Assembly (NCBI GenBank): GCA_027943745.1
Contig: AP025763.1
Coordinates: forward strand, 3,888,147 to 3,952,146
DNA length: 64,000 bases
Origin: Neptuniibacter victor
GTDB taxonomy: Bacteria; Pseudomonadota; Gammaproteobacteria; Pseudomonadales; Balneatricaceae
Direction: 5' to 3'
The translations under genes and the position numbers were made by a program. The first letter of the stretch is position 1. Each line of letters opens with the position of its first letter. This document shows positions 10,948 to 19,526 of the stretch, piece after piece. A model generated the notes under the pieces. That model saw only the letters and a list, made by a program, of their open reading frames with translations, did no database searches and was not told where the DNA came from.

Positions 10948-12141
10948 CTAAGCCAATTGCTTAAGCAATTCTTCCGACCAACCAAGAGATTGCTCAAAGT
11001 GTTTAGCAAGTACATCTATCTCTTCTTGATTGGACAGCTCATGCCACTCACCTAAGACATATAGATTGACCGTTGCTAAAATTCTACCTAATGGGTTACT
11101 TCCCCCTGTTAACGCTCTTTTAACTTCAACTTGAACAGGCAACTGCTGCATCAATTCATCAAGCGGCATCGCTAACACGGCATCAATACCTGATAAAATG
11201 CCCGTTAAGAAAGCCGTGCTTGGCTCAACCTGCGGGTTACTCTCCGCAAGCAACTCACACATTTTCCCTTTAATTAGCAATAATCCAATCAATTCGTTCG
11301 AAGTACGTTTATTATGGCTCAGGGCAAACATTAAGACCCACTTTCTTAGCTCTACCAACCCAAGTACGACAATAGCTTCTGCGATATTGGAAATTGTTCT
11401 ACGCCCACGAAAAGCAGCGGAATTAACCAGCCGCAAAATGCTGGCTACTAGCTCTGGGTCACTCTGTAACACTTTCTCTATACTTTCAGGCGTTGCTTTA
11501 GGGTGATTGACCTCCCCTATGAGCTGAAACATAACCTGCTCATTTCGTTCTAGCTTGCGGCCTTTAACATATTGAGGCGTAGCGAAAAAACTACCTAAAA
11601 AAAGATCGAAGCCTGCGCCCTTACAAACAGAATAAGCCTCATGAGAATCAACATTCATTGCCAATAACTTTGTATTATCTCGTTGGCGAAATCGTTGACA
11701 TACTTTTGTTAGCTCCTCATTTGATCTATCTCGTATATCAATTTTCACAATAGAAGCTAATTCAATTAATACCTCAGAAGCATTCTCAGGTGCCACCAAA
11801 CGATAACCATTCAAAGCCATCGAGTGAACATTATTCTTTGCCTCTTCAGATAGATCATTAAAGTTATTAATTTCCATCAACAGGGTTTCAACGGGTATCT
11901 CTGGTAGCTGATTTTCATACAACCATTCAGCGCCTCCAGAAATAAGTGCAGGCAGATATTTTATATAACCACTGTCCATTATATTACTGAATGCATTCAC
12001 TAAGAGCTCAACGGCCTGCTCCCTATTCTCCGGAACAGTGGCGTCTTCATTATCCTGAGTTGAACAATGCAATTCATAGGCATAAGTATTCATCAAAGCA
12101 TCAAAGATAGGCTGACGCGTAAACAAAATAGAGTGGCTCAT
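10948..12141 (-). CDS. EAL/HDOD signalling protein (YuxH type), degenerate EAL
   Basis: 397 residues if started at the ATG at 12141, which gives the usual family N-terminus MSHSILFTRQPIFD; a weak GATGAGAA precedes it. The frame stays open to an ATG at 12198 without a ribosome site. The first half is an EAL-like fold that lacks the catalytic signature (YELHCS where active enzymes have an E-x-L pair), so it probably does not hydrolyse c-di-GMP. The second half is an HDOD domain (HPKATPESIEKVLQSDPEL, NSAAFRGRR, VVLGLVELRKW). Proteins of this architecture act as regulators or adaptors rather than enzymes. It lies in the c-di-GMP gene neighbourhood, transcribed away from the small peptide gene. 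Confidence 0.85.
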   Translation of the reverse strand: MSHSILFTRQPIFDALMNTYAYELHCSTQDNEDATVPENREQAVELLVNAFSNIMDSGYIKYLPALISGGAEWLYENQLPEIPVETLLMEINNFNDLSEEAKNNVHSMALNGYRLVAPENASEVLIELASIVKIDIRDRSNEELTKVCQRFRQRDNTKLLAMNVDSHEAYSVCKGAGFDLFLGSFFATPQYVKGRKLERNEQVMFQLIGEVNHPKATPESIEKVLQSDPELVASILRLVNSAAFRGRRTISNIAEAIVVLGLVELRKWVLMFALSHNKRTSNELIGLLLIKGKMCELLAESNPQVEPSTAFLTGILSGIDAVLAMPLDELMQQLPVQVEVKRALTGGSNPLGRILATVNLYVLGEWHELSNQEEIDVLAKHFEQSLGWSEELLKQLA

Positions 12142-12340
12142 TAAATTCTCATCAACATACTGTTCAGTTTTAGTAACACGATGACACCTTTCTAGCATAA
12201 CAATTAGCGACTGTTGTTAATAAGTGTTATTTAAAAATAAATAATGACACCTGACAAAATCGTCATGACAAAAAATCACATGTTTTATAAAGACTTTAAA
12301 AAAGCCAAGTAAATACAAAAGGTTACTCACAATTAAAAAC

Positions 12341-12356
12341 TGGCACAGCTAATGCA
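12341..12356 (+). promoter_or_regulatory. Sigma-54-type promoter before small membrane peptide
   Basis: TGGCACAGCTAATGCA matches the sigma-54 (RpoN) consensus TGGCACRNNNNTTGCW at every defined base but one, with the correct GG-to-GC spacing. It lies about 47 bases before the start codon of the 40-residue peptide gene, which puts the expected transcript start near 12367 and leaves a leader of about 35 bases carrying an AGGAG box. An activator-binding site was not identified. Confidence 0.55.
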
Positions 12357-12402
12357 ATACCTACCCCATGATAAACGACCAAATCGTTTTAGGAGCTAAA
12401 TC

Positions 12403-12525
12403 ATGAGCCATATTGAAGAAAATGTAGAAGTTATTGGTATTGCCCCATCTGTGCTAATGGTACTGGGTGGCTTGGCTATAGCAATTTTACCCGCTATCGT
12501 TCAAATCGTATTACTAGCCAATTAA
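12403..12525 (+). CDS. 40-residue single-pass membrane peptide
   Basis: The frame begins at an ATG seven bases after a perfect AGGAG (12391-12395) and ends at TAA, encoding 40 residues. The first ten are acidic and polar (MSHIEENVEV). The rest is one hydrophobic helix, with VLMVLGGLAIAILPAIVQIV at its core. A sigma-54-like promoter sits upstream (12341-12356) and a stem-loop follows (12550-12583), so it looks like a complete single-gene transcription unit. I do not recognise the family and assign no function. Small single-helix proteins often modulate a membrane partner. The neighbouring genes are an EAL/HDOD regulator and a binding-protein/GGDEF-EAL pair. Confidence 0.65.
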   Translation: MSHIEENVEVIGIAPSVLMVLGGLAIAILPAIVQIVLLAN

Positions 12526-12549
12526 ATAGTTCTTCTCCCTACCCCACCT

Positions 12550-12590
12550 ACAGGTGCCACTTGTCCGATACTGAGGCACCTGTCTTTATT
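12550..12590 (+). terminator. Stem-loop terminator after the 40-residue peptide gene
   Basis: A perfect nine-base stem, ACAGGTGCC at 12550-12558 pairing with GGCACCTGT at 12575-12583, is followed by CTTTATT. The loop is 16 bases and the T-run is short, so termination may be partial. Confidence 0.55.
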
Positions 12591-12735
12591 GATTTAAACC
12601 AATAATTCAACACTTTCCCTACCAGTTATAGGGGTTTCAACCCTCTAATGCTTGCATAAAACCATTTTTGAGCAAATACTAATTTTAAAGCCTTTAAATA
12701 AGGTATTTCTGTTCGTTTAGTTATCGAGAAAGAGC

Positions 12736-13764
12736 ATGAAAGGACTGTATAAAATTGGCGGAGCCATACTCATTTCAATCGGCATTGCTTTTAGCGCTAT
12801 CACTTACAGTGAGCGTAATGATAAGCCTCAATATTCGAAAGAAACACCCGAGAACACGATAAAAATTGCGGTTTCAACCACGCCACTATCTGCCCCTTTT
12901 TATATTGCAAAAGCTAAAGGTTTTTTCCATACATCAGGAGCAAATGTTGAATTGATAGAGATGGCAGGTGGCAATAAATGCTTCCAAGCGCTATTAGATG
13001 AAAAGGTTGACTTAGCCACAACATCCAACTCAGTCATTATGTTCAATGCCTTTAAACATAATAATTTTGAAGTGATCACCAGCTTCGTTGAATCTGATAA
13101 CGATATAAAAATCATTACCAACAAAAAACCTGAAATAACCTCTCCTTATGACTTAATCGGTAAAACAGTTGGTGTCGTCAAAGGAAGTGCAAGTGAATAT
13201 TTTTTGCACACTTGGCTAACCGTATCAGGCGTCGATCCCAATCTTGTGAACACTACTCCCTATAACGTAAACGAGATGCCCGCAGCGTTAAAAAATAAAG
13301 AGATCGATGCAATCTCTGTCTGGGAGCCGTTTGCTTTTAAAGCTAGCCAGCTCAACACAAGTACGCAGATTATGGAGACAAAAGGTCTCTACAATTTATC
13401 CTTTAATCTAATCGGCTTAAAAAATAACAGCACTGTTCAAAATCCCAGCCTTCAAGACGAACAGTATGCAAAGATATTAGAAGCGCTCAATAAAGCAGTT
13501 CACTTCATTGCCATTAATCCCGAAGATTCTCAGCTTATCTTACGTAGGAACCTCAAGCTTAGCCAAGATTTTATCGATTGGATTTGGCAAGACTATCTTT
13601 ATAAACTATCACTTAACCACTCACTCATCTCGTCTCTTGAAAACCAGTCTCGCTGGGCCATAGAATCAGGTTTAGTCGAGCAAACGACCCCTCCAGATTT
13701 TAATACCCTAATCTCATCACAAGCGTTAAATACCATTAGCGATAACGCTCCATTGCAGCAATAG
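12736..13764 (+). CDS. NMT1/SsuA-like periplasmic solute-binding protein, membrane-anchored
   Basis: 342 residues of the nitrate/sulfonate/thiamine-precursor (NMT1/SsuA) binding-protein superfamily. Recognisable segments are KIAVSTTPLSAPFYIAKAKG, the LLDEKVDLATTSNS strand, DLIGKTVGVVKGSASEYFL, and LKNKEIDAISVWEPFA. The N-terminus is one hydrophobic helix (about 6-24) without an obvious cleavage site or lipobox, so it may stay anchored. A GAGAAAGAG ribosome site precedes the ATG. No ABC permease or ATPase gene is present. Instead a GGDEF/EAL gene starts 22 bases downstream, suggesting that ligand binding is passed to that enzyme rather than used for transport (inference). The ligand is unknown. 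Confidence 0.85.
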   Translation: MKGLYKIGGAILISIGIAFSAITYSERNDKPQYSKETPENTIKIAVSTTPLSAPFYIAKAKGFFHTSGANVELIEMAGGNKCFQALLDEKVDLATTSNSVIMFNAFKHNNFEVITSFVESDNDIKIITNKKPEITSPYDLIGKTVGVVKGSASEYFLHTWLTVSGVDPNLVNTTPYNVNEMPAALKNKEIDAISVWEPFAFKASQLNTSTQIMETKGLYNLSFNLIGLKNNSTVQNPSLQDEQYAKILEALNKAVHFIAINPEDSQLILRRNLKLSQDFIDWIWQDYLYKLSLNHSLISSLENQSRWAIESGLVEQTTPPDFNTLISSQALNTISDNAPLQQ

Positions 13765-13786
13765 CTAGAGTTAGAATTAAATAGTA

Positions 13787-15901
13787 ATGAAGATAAGAAC
13801 ACGACTACTATTACTGACTGTTTTGAGTGGGATTTTAAGCCTCACAATTTTGAGCGGGCTTTTCTGGCTAGATAAGCAGCAAGATTTACTATTTCAGCAC
13901 ATCGAAACCATAAACCGCATACAGGCACACACCAACATTCTTCGCAGCCAGTTTCGAGTTCATGAGCGCTATCGTGATGATGGTTCCATACATAAAGCGA
14001 TGGCAAGCCAAACACAGCTAAAAACACTTCTAGATAAACTGCAAGCGAACCCCACAAGTGAAAAAGCCTATATCAATAGTATGTTAAGGCTTAGCGAAAG
14101 CCTCGAGTCGCTTTACACCAGAATGCTCAGCACGCATCAAGACGACGTTCAACTCACAGATAGACACAAAGACAATAGCCATTACTACTTAATGGATCGT
14201 CTTGACAATACAATTTTGAGCATGAGCGAAGACAGTTTTAAATTAGCACATCATGCGCTGAAGAACTCTCGCCAGGAGAGCCAAAAAAGTGCAACAATTA
14301 TGCAGATCCTATTAATCAGCTTAACGCTTATTATTGTGTTGTCCGCTCTACAAACCTCTCGTCTCTTCCGAGATCGTCTAAAGCAGCTAGAGATGGGAAT
14401 ACACAAATTGGCGCGTGGTGAACTTAATCACACCATAGCGGTCACCCACGACGAAATTGGTCAATTAGCACAGCATTTCAATCAAATGACCCACAAACTC
14501 CGAGCCAGTACGATATCGGTGGACCAATTACAGCTCGAAGTTAATAAACGAACCTCTGAGTTAGTAAAACAAAAGGAAACCCTGAAACAACTGGCCGAAC
14601 ACGATAGTTTGACGGGGTTATCAAACCGAAATGCGTTTATGCAAAACCTAAAGACAACGCTTAAACATTGTGAAGACAAGCAGAATTCGGCAGCGATCTT
14701 CTTTATTGACCTTGACCGGTTTAAGCATATTAATGACTCGCTTGGGCATAGCGTCGGTGACGCGGTACTAATTGAAATGGCGCGACGCTTTACAAATACT
14801 CTGAGAAAAAGCGATTCATTAGCGCGTATCGGTGGCGACGAATTTACCGTCATCATCGACCCTATTTACCAACTCGATGATGCTTCTGAACTAGCCCATA
14901 AGCTCATCACGAGTCTTAATGCCCCCTATCATTATCAAAACAGCACATTTTACCTACACGTGAGCATAGGTATTAGTTTATACCCTCAAGATGGGCAGGA
15001 TGCCCTTGAGCTGATGAAAAACGCGGATGCAGCGATGTATCAAGCTAAGCACGCGGGGGGCAATCGTTACTATTTCTATAATAGAGAGATAAACAAACAT
15101 ACGCTTGAGCTGCTTAAACAGGAAAGCGAACTCAGAACCGCATTAAACGAACAACAGCTAACCGTTTATTATCAACCCCAATTTAACTTAACAACCCAGA
15201 CGCTGTTAGGGGTTGAAGCCTTAGTTCGATGGCAACACCCAACAAAAGGAATGATCACACCGGATCAGTTCATCCCTATTGCCGAAGAGAAAGGATTAAT
15301 CCATCAATTAGGCGCCCAAGTGCTTAATACCGCTTGTAAACAAGTAAAGCGATGGCAAGAACAGCTAGGATACCCCCTTTCATTGGCGGTCAATGTATCG
15401 AGTAAGCAACTGAGTGAACATCAGTTGAATGAGACGGTTTATCAAGCCTTGGAGAAAACACAATTCCCAGCGTCATCCTTAGAGCTAGAGATCACTGAAA
15501 GTTGCCTATTGGAAAATACTGAGGATGCGATTGGCAAACTATTATCACTCAGAGCACAAGGCATAATGATCGCCTTAGATGATTTTGGAACCGGTTATTC
15601 CTCCTTATCCTACCTTAAACGCTTGCCACTAAATAAGCTCAAGATTGATAAAGCCTTTATCGATAATATTGCCAGCCATGACGAAGACAGAGCGATCTGT
15701 AAAGCGATCATTGCGTTAGGCAGCACACTTAATCTAAGCGTTATTGCAGAGGGCGTTGAAAGTGACCTACAAGCGGAAGTATTGATACACGAAGGTTGTG
15801 AACAAGTGCAGGGATATCTGTTTGGCAAACCTATGCCAGCAGAAGAGTTTTCACAAACGTACCTGTTAAATAGTCGACATATTGAATGCAGTACACAATA
15901 A
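13787..15901 (+). CDS. Membrane GGDEF/EAL bifunctional c-di-GMP enzyme with HAMP
   Basis: 704 residues: TM1 near 7-28, a helical periplasmic sensor region of about 140 residues, TM2 near 170-190, a HAMP domain, a short coiled coil, then GGDEF and EAL domains. The cyclase site GGDEF is intact at 349-353, with an RKSD inhibitory I-site five residues before it. The phosphodiesterase side has the EAL at 477-479, DDFGTGYSSLSYL and LKIDKAF motifs, so both activities look possible. It should make or break c-di-GMP at the inner membrane according to a periplasmic signal. The binding-protein gene 22 bases upstream is the natural candidate for that signal, and the two are probably one operon. Confidence 0.95.
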   Translation: MKIRTRLLLLTVLSGILSLTILSGLFWLDKQQDLLFQHIETINRIQAHTNILRSQFRVHERYRDDGSIHKAMASQTQLKTLLDKLQANPTSEKAYINSMLRLSESLESLYTRMLSTHQDDVQLTDRHKDNSHYYLMDRLDNTILSMSEDSFKLAHHALKNSRQESQKSATIMQILLISLTLIIVLSALQTSRLFRDRLKQLEMGIHKLARGELNHTIAVTHDEIGQLAQHFNQMTHKLRASTISVDQLQLEVNKRTSELVKQKETLKQLAEHDSLTGLSNRNAFMQNLKTTLKHCEDKQNSAAIFFIDLDRFKHINDSLGHSVGDAVLIEMARRFTNTLRKSDSLARIGGDEFTVIIDPIYQLDDASELAHKLITSLNAPYHYQNSTFYLHVSIGISLYPQDGQDALELMKNADAAMYQAKHAGGNRYYFYNREINKHTLELLKQESELRTALNEQQLTVYYQPQFNLTTQTLLGVEALVRWQHPTKGMITPDQFIPIAEEKGLIHQLGAQVLNTACKQVKRWQEQLGYPLSLAVNVSSKQLSEHQLNETVYQALEKTQFPASSLELEITESCLLENTEDAIGKLLSLRAQGIMIALDDFGTGYSSLSYLKRLPLNKLKIDKAFIDNIASHDEDRAICKAIIALGSTLNLSVIAEGVESDLQAEVLIHEGCEQVQGYLFGKPMPAEEFSQTYLLNSRHIECSTQ

Positions 15902-16039
15902 AAAATACTTGCCCTACAGGCAGCGAAATCAATACAAACGATTATTATCTAATTTGCCTATAGGATTACATCACCACTTCCCTTATCCTCAACGGTATAA
16001 ACGTCGATAGCCACCCCTCGAGAAGTAATCTATTCACCG

Positions 16040-16465
16040 ATGACAGCCAAAAAGAGAAAGATCACGAGCAGCCCTGATAAATCAGTCGTCATGATTGTAG
16101 ATGATATGCAATCAATGCGAATGATCACGCGCACCTCCCTCAAGCAGATGGGTTTTAAAAAATTTGTTGAATGCCCGAACGGACATGAAGCCCTTAAACG
16201 CCTGCGCTTAATGAACATCGATGTCGTCATCTGTGATTGGGATATGCCCGAAATGAATGGTCTAGAACTACTACGCCAAGTACGTAACGAGGAACGTTTA
16301 GAAAGAACTGTATTTATCATGCTCACAGCCCATTCTGAAACGGAACTGATCCATCAAAGTATCACCGCAGGTGTCGATGGCTATATGGTAAAACCCTATC
16401 AACCTGCGGCTCTGTGCAAACGCGTCAACTCTTTACTTGCGTCGCCCATTGAACTTAACGACTAA
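16040..16465 (+). CDS. CheY-like single-domain response regulator
   Basis: 141 residues, essentially one receiver domain after a basic N-terminal tail. The acidic pair Asp21-Asp22 (IVDDMQSMR), the phosphoacceptor Asp66 in VICDWDMPEMNG, the switch Thr in MLTAHSE and the Lys in MVKPY are all present. The DWDMPEMNG block and the VRN segment after it resemble chemotaxis CheY, but the window has no other chemotaxis gene. There is no output domain, so it must act by protein contact. It stands alone, 138 bases after the GGDEF/EAL gene and convergent with znuA. Confidence 0.9.
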   Translation: MTAKKRKITSSPDKSVVMIVDDMQSMRMITRTSLKQMGFKKFVECPNGHEALKRLRLMNIDVVICDWDMPEMNGLELLRQVRNEERLERTVFIMLTAHSETELIHQSITAGVDGYMVKPYQPAALCKRVNSLLASPIELND

Positions 16466-16485
16466 GCAGCTATTCCAGACAACTG

Positions 16486-17382
16486 TCATTGCAAACAACT
16501 TTCAATATTACTGCCTAGTATCTGCAGATATCCTGGGTAGCCTTGCGCGAGAGTCACATCAATAGCAAGTGGATCTAACTGTCCCATTTTTACCGGCAAA
16601 TCAGAGACAATCTGCTTAATCACTGCGGCCTCAAATTGCGGCTCAACAAAAACACAGCCGACCTTTTGCGTTTTAAGCAATTTCTGGATCGTTGCAAGCT
16701 TTTTTGCACCCGGTGCTCGAGCAGGGTCAACCGTAAAAAATGCCTTTTGATTCAGACCGTAATGCTCAACCAACAGGGCAAAGGCATCATGAAACACAAC
16801 AAAGCCCGATTTTTGATAAGGGATCAACTGTTGGCGGACCTGTTTCTCAGCTGTTAGTAATTCATCAGCGAAGGCTTGGTAGTTTTTTTCAAGCTGTACG
16901 GCATGTTGTGGGTACTGTGCTGATAAAGCATTTTTTATCTTTTCAGCAGCATCAAGCATCAATAGCGGGTCCATCCAAATATGTGGATCTTCTCCACCAT
17001 GATGGTGGTGTTCATCATCATGGACTGTGCTTTCAGCCTCATGACCATGCGAGTCAGTATCTGAAACCTCCAACAGCTGTAAAACGGGAGCATCTGCACG
17101 CTGTAAAACTTTGGTTAGGAATTGCTCTAAACTTGGCCCAACCCACACGATAAGATCAGCGTTATTAAGCGTACGAATTCCTGAAGGTTTTAAAGAGTAA
17201 TGATGAGGAGAGCTTCCGGCCGGGATTAATACCTCGACATCACCCAAATCAGCAACAATAGCATTCGCAACTAGCTGTAAAGGCTTTACACTAGTCACTA
17301 CACTAAGCCTTTCCGCTGCGGTGGCTAAAGGAGCAATACAAACAAACATGAGCAATAGAACCAGCTTTTTCATATCAAACAT
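16486..17382 (-). CDS. znuA: Zinc ABC transporter periplasmic binding protein
   Basis: 298 residues, signal peptide about 1-22, cluster A-1 metal-binding protein. Zinc ligand regions are visible: PAGSSPHHYSLKPSG, the later GEDPHIWMDP and FVVFHDAFALL. Between the first two lies a His/Asp/Glu-rich loop (DDEHHHHGGEDPH near 120-135) that marks zinc rather than manganese binders and is thought to capture or buffer Zn in the periplasm. It would hand zinc to ZnuBC. The gene is divergent from zur-znuC-znuB, with 57 bases between starts that contain a Zur box. Confidence 0.96.
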   Translation of the reverse strand: MFDMKKLVLLLMFVCIAPLATAAERLSVVTSVKPLQLVANAIVADLGDVEVLIPAGSSPHHYSLKPSGIRTLNNADLIVWVGPSLEQFLTKVLQRADAPVLQLLEVSDTDSHGHEAESTVHDDEHHHHGGEDPHIWMDPLLMLDAAEKIKNALSAQYPQHAVQLEKNYQAFADELLTAEKQVRQQLIPYQKSGFVVFHDAFALLVEHYGLNQKAFFTVDPARAPGAKKLATIQKLLKTQKVGCVFVEPQFEAAVIKQIVSDLPVKMGQLDPLAIDVTLAQGYPGYLQILGSNIESCLQ

Positions 17383-17402
17383 ACATCTCTCTTAATTTAA
17401 GA

Positions 17403-17415
17403 GTTATAATATAAC
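17403..17415. promoter_or_regulatory. Zur box in znuA-zur divergent promoter
   Basis: GTTATAATATAAC is a perfect 13-base palindrome identical to the core of the gammaproteobacterial Zur operator. It lies between the divergent znuA and zur starts, so zinc-loaded Zur would shut both sides, including zur itself. Confidence 0.85.
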
Positions 17416-17439
17416 ACAAACATTAAAGTGATTTCGCTT

Positions 17440-17928
17440 ATGTCAGATTCTCAACTTGCTTTTACACCTGAGCACGACCACAGTGGATGTATTGAACATG
17501 CATTAATGGATGCAAGAAGCTTATGTGAAGAACGTAATTTACGCTTTACGCCTATCCGCGAACTTGTATTAAAAACGATCTGGCAAAGCCACAAACCTTT
17601 AGGCGCCTACGAATTACTCCCAGCCCTGGCTGAAGCAGGCTTCAATTCAGCGCCTCCCACCGTTTATCGCGCGTTAGATTTCTTACAAGAACAAGGTCTT
17701 GTTCATCGTATATCCTTGTTGAATGCGTTTATTGGATGCCCGCACCCAAGCACATCACACGAAGGTTCCTTCTTGATCTGCAGGCATTGTAACAATGCTG
17801 TTGAAGTCGAAGCCCCCAGTATTAGTAATGAAGTTAATAAACAAGCTGAACGATTTGGTTTTATTCCCGAGCAGCAATCAATCGAAGTATTAGGTACTTG
17901 CCCAGAATGCCAACGAGGCAATGCTTAA
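17440..17928 (+). CDS. zur: Zinc uptake regulator, Fur family
   Basis: 162 residues from the ATG at 17440; a GTG at 17428 would add four residues and is less likely. The N-terminal winged helix includes RFTPIRELVLKTIW and SAPPTVYRALDFLQEQGLVHR. The structural-zinc cysteines appear as CRHC and, near the end, CPEC, and there is a His-containing segment GCPHPSTSHEGS. This combination and its place inside the znu locus identify it as Zur rather than Fur. Zur represses zinc uptake genes when zinc is sufficient. Its stop overlaps the znuC start (TAATG), so zur-znuC-znuB are translationally coupled, and a Zur box lies 25 bases before its start. Confidence 0.94.
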   Translation: MSDSQLAFTPEHDHSGCIEHALMDARSLCEERNLRFTPIRELVLKTIWQSHKPLGAYELLPALAEAGFNSAPPTVYRALDFLQEQGLVHRISLLNAFIGCPHPSTSHEGSFLICRHCNNAVEVEAPSISNEVNKQAERFGFIPEQQSIEVLGTCPECQRGNA

Positions 17929-18704
17929 TGACACATAGCCATGAACCACTGATAAAGTTAGAAGGGATCAACCTCCACTTCGGCCGAAATCATGTTCTCC
18001 AAGATATCAGCACAGAACTGCACAAAGGTTGTATCACTACACTAATCGGACCAAACGGGGCAGGAAAGACCTCACTGGTGCGTGTAGTACTTGGTTTAAC
18101 CAAACCTACTAGTGGAAAAATCTGGCAAGAGAACGATCTACGCATCGGCTATATGCCACAAAAATTACAGATCGATCAAACGTTTCCCCTCACCGTGGAG
18201 CGTTTTCTAAAAACCGCACGCTCTTGTAGTCGGACCCAAATGCTAGAAGCTCTCAAAGATGTTGGCGCCGAATCACTGTTCCCGCAATCCATTCATAACT
18301 TATCCGGGGGGGAGATGCAGAGAGTGCTACTCGCACGCGCGCTACTCCGTGACCCTCAATTGCTTGTACTAGACGAACCGGTACAAGGTGTTGATATTAA
18401 TGGCCAGCTGGAGCTTTATAATCTGATATCCCGTATTCGAGATGAACGTGGTTGCGGCGTTCTAATGGTTAGCCATGATCTTCATTTAGTGATGGCCTCT
18501 ACCGATCATGTTGTCTGTATTAATCACCACGTTTGTTGTTCAGGGCACCCTGAACATGTGACCAACGACCCTTCATTTACTGAATTATTTGGCGTGCAAG
18601 GGGGCGAGCAACTTGCTGTCTATAGTCATCACCATAACCACCGTCACAACGAACATGGCGATATCGTTCCAGAAAGCGATTGCCAGCATAAAGGGCCTTG
18701 TTAA
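17928..18704 (+). CDS. znuC: Zinc ABC transporter ATP-binding protein
   Basis: 258 residues, started at the ATG that overlaps the zur stop. The Walker A is GPNGAGKTS, the Q-loop GYMPQKLQ, the signature LSGGEMQR, the Walker B LLVLDEP and the switch His SHDLH. It energises zinc import through ZnuB. The last 40 or so residues form a His-rich tail (HHHNHRHNEHG and then CQHKGPC) that most ABC ATPases lack; it may bind zinc and tune activity, as suggested for some ZnuC proteins, but that is inference. The stop overlaps the znuB start. Confidence 0.96.
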   Translation: MTHSHEPLIKLEGINLHFGRNHVLQDISTELHKGCITTLIGPNGAGKTSLVRVVLGLTKPTSGKIWQENDLRIGYMPQKLQIDQTFPLTVERFLKTARSCSRTQMLEALKDVGAESLFPQSIHNLSGGEMQRVLLARALLRDPQLLVLDEPVQGVDINGQLELYNLISRIRDERGCGVLMVSHDLHLVMASTDHVVCINHHVCCSGHPEHVTNDPSFTELFGVQGGEQLAVYSHHHNHRHNEHGDIVPESDCQHKGPC

Positions 18705-19492
18705 TGCCTGATTTCCTTCTTTTCGCCCTACTTGGTGGTCTAGGGGTTGCCGCAGTAGCAGGCCCGCTAGGTTCCTTTGTTGTTTGGCGTCGAATGGCTT
18801 ATTTCGGTGATACCTTAGCCCATTCAGCACTACTGGGCATATCAATTGGTTTTCTACTCGATATCAACCTAAATGTAGCCGTAATATTCTGCTGTGTAGG
18901 ACTGGCTCTCGTACTCGTAACATTGCAGAAGCAACGCATGGTGGCGACCGATACACTGCTAGGAATTATGGCTCATAGTGCACTGTCATTGGGCCTTGTT
19001 GCGGTCGCACTATTAGAGATACGGGTTGATCTAATGTCATATCTTTTCGGGGATCTGCTAGCCGTCAGCCAACAAGATCTTTACTGGATATTTGGCGGCG
19101 GCATAAGTGTTTTATTACTACTTAAAATTCTTTGGCAACCCCTATTAGCCATAACCATTAACGAAGAGTTAGCGCACGTAGAAGGGGTTAATGTCCCTAT
19201 CACACGTCTTATTCTTATGCTGCTTATTGCTGTTGTCATTGCGATAGCGATGAAAATCGTAGGCCTTTTACTGATTACATCTCTACTTATTATTCCAGCT
19301 GCAGCAGCGAGAAAACTCGCTAAAACACCTGAGCAGATGGCAATTGGGGCGGCATGTGTCGGCTGTCTATCCGTTATAGGAGGCTTGGCGATGTCCTGGC
19401 ACTTCGATACACCCGCAGGTCCATCAGTCGTCGTCGCGTCCCTAGCCACGTTTATTCTTCTATACAGCCTTCCGGTTAAAAACCAGCTTTAA
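18704..19492 (+). CDS. znuB: Zinc ABC transporter permease
   Basis: 262-residue inner-membrane protein of the ABC-3 permease family, started at the ATG that overlaps the znuC stop (TAATG). Family features include GPLGSFVVWRRMAYFGD near the start, AHSALLGISIGFLL in an early helix, and the late LLITSLLIIPAAAARKLA segment, which forms the contact with the ATPase. About eight membrane helices are predicted by hydrophobicity. With ZnuA and ZnuC it makes the high-affinity zinc importer. It closes the operon, followed directly by a stem-loop terminator. Confidence 0.96.
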   Translation: MPDFLLFALLGGLGVAAVAGPLGSFVVWRRMAYFGDTLAHSALLGISIGFLLDINLNVAVIFCCVGLALVLVTLQKQRMVATDTLLGIMAHSALSLGLVAVALLEIRVDLMSYLFGDLLAVSQQDLYWIFGGGISVLLLLKILWQPLLAITINEELAHVEGVNVPITRLILMLLIAVVIAIAMKIVGLLLITSLLIIPAAAARKLAKTPEQMAIGAACVGCLSVIGGLAMSWHFDTPAGPSVVVASLATFILLYSLPVKNQL

Positions 19493-19498
19493 AAGCTA

Positions 19499-19526
19499 AG
19501 GCTGAAGCAATACTTCAGCCTGTTTT
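19499..19526. terminator. Terminator between znuB and the EamA gene
   Basis: AGGCTGAAG (19499-19507) pairs with CTTCAGCCT (19513-19521) around a five-base loop and is followed by GTTTTCTTC on the plus strand. It ends zur-znuC-znuB and overlaps the 3' end of the convergent gene. Confidence 0.75.

Noticed and set aside
16740-17153. 137-codon frame antisense to znuA
   Set aside because: Rich in His and Gln because it reads the reverse of the His loop; no ribosome site.
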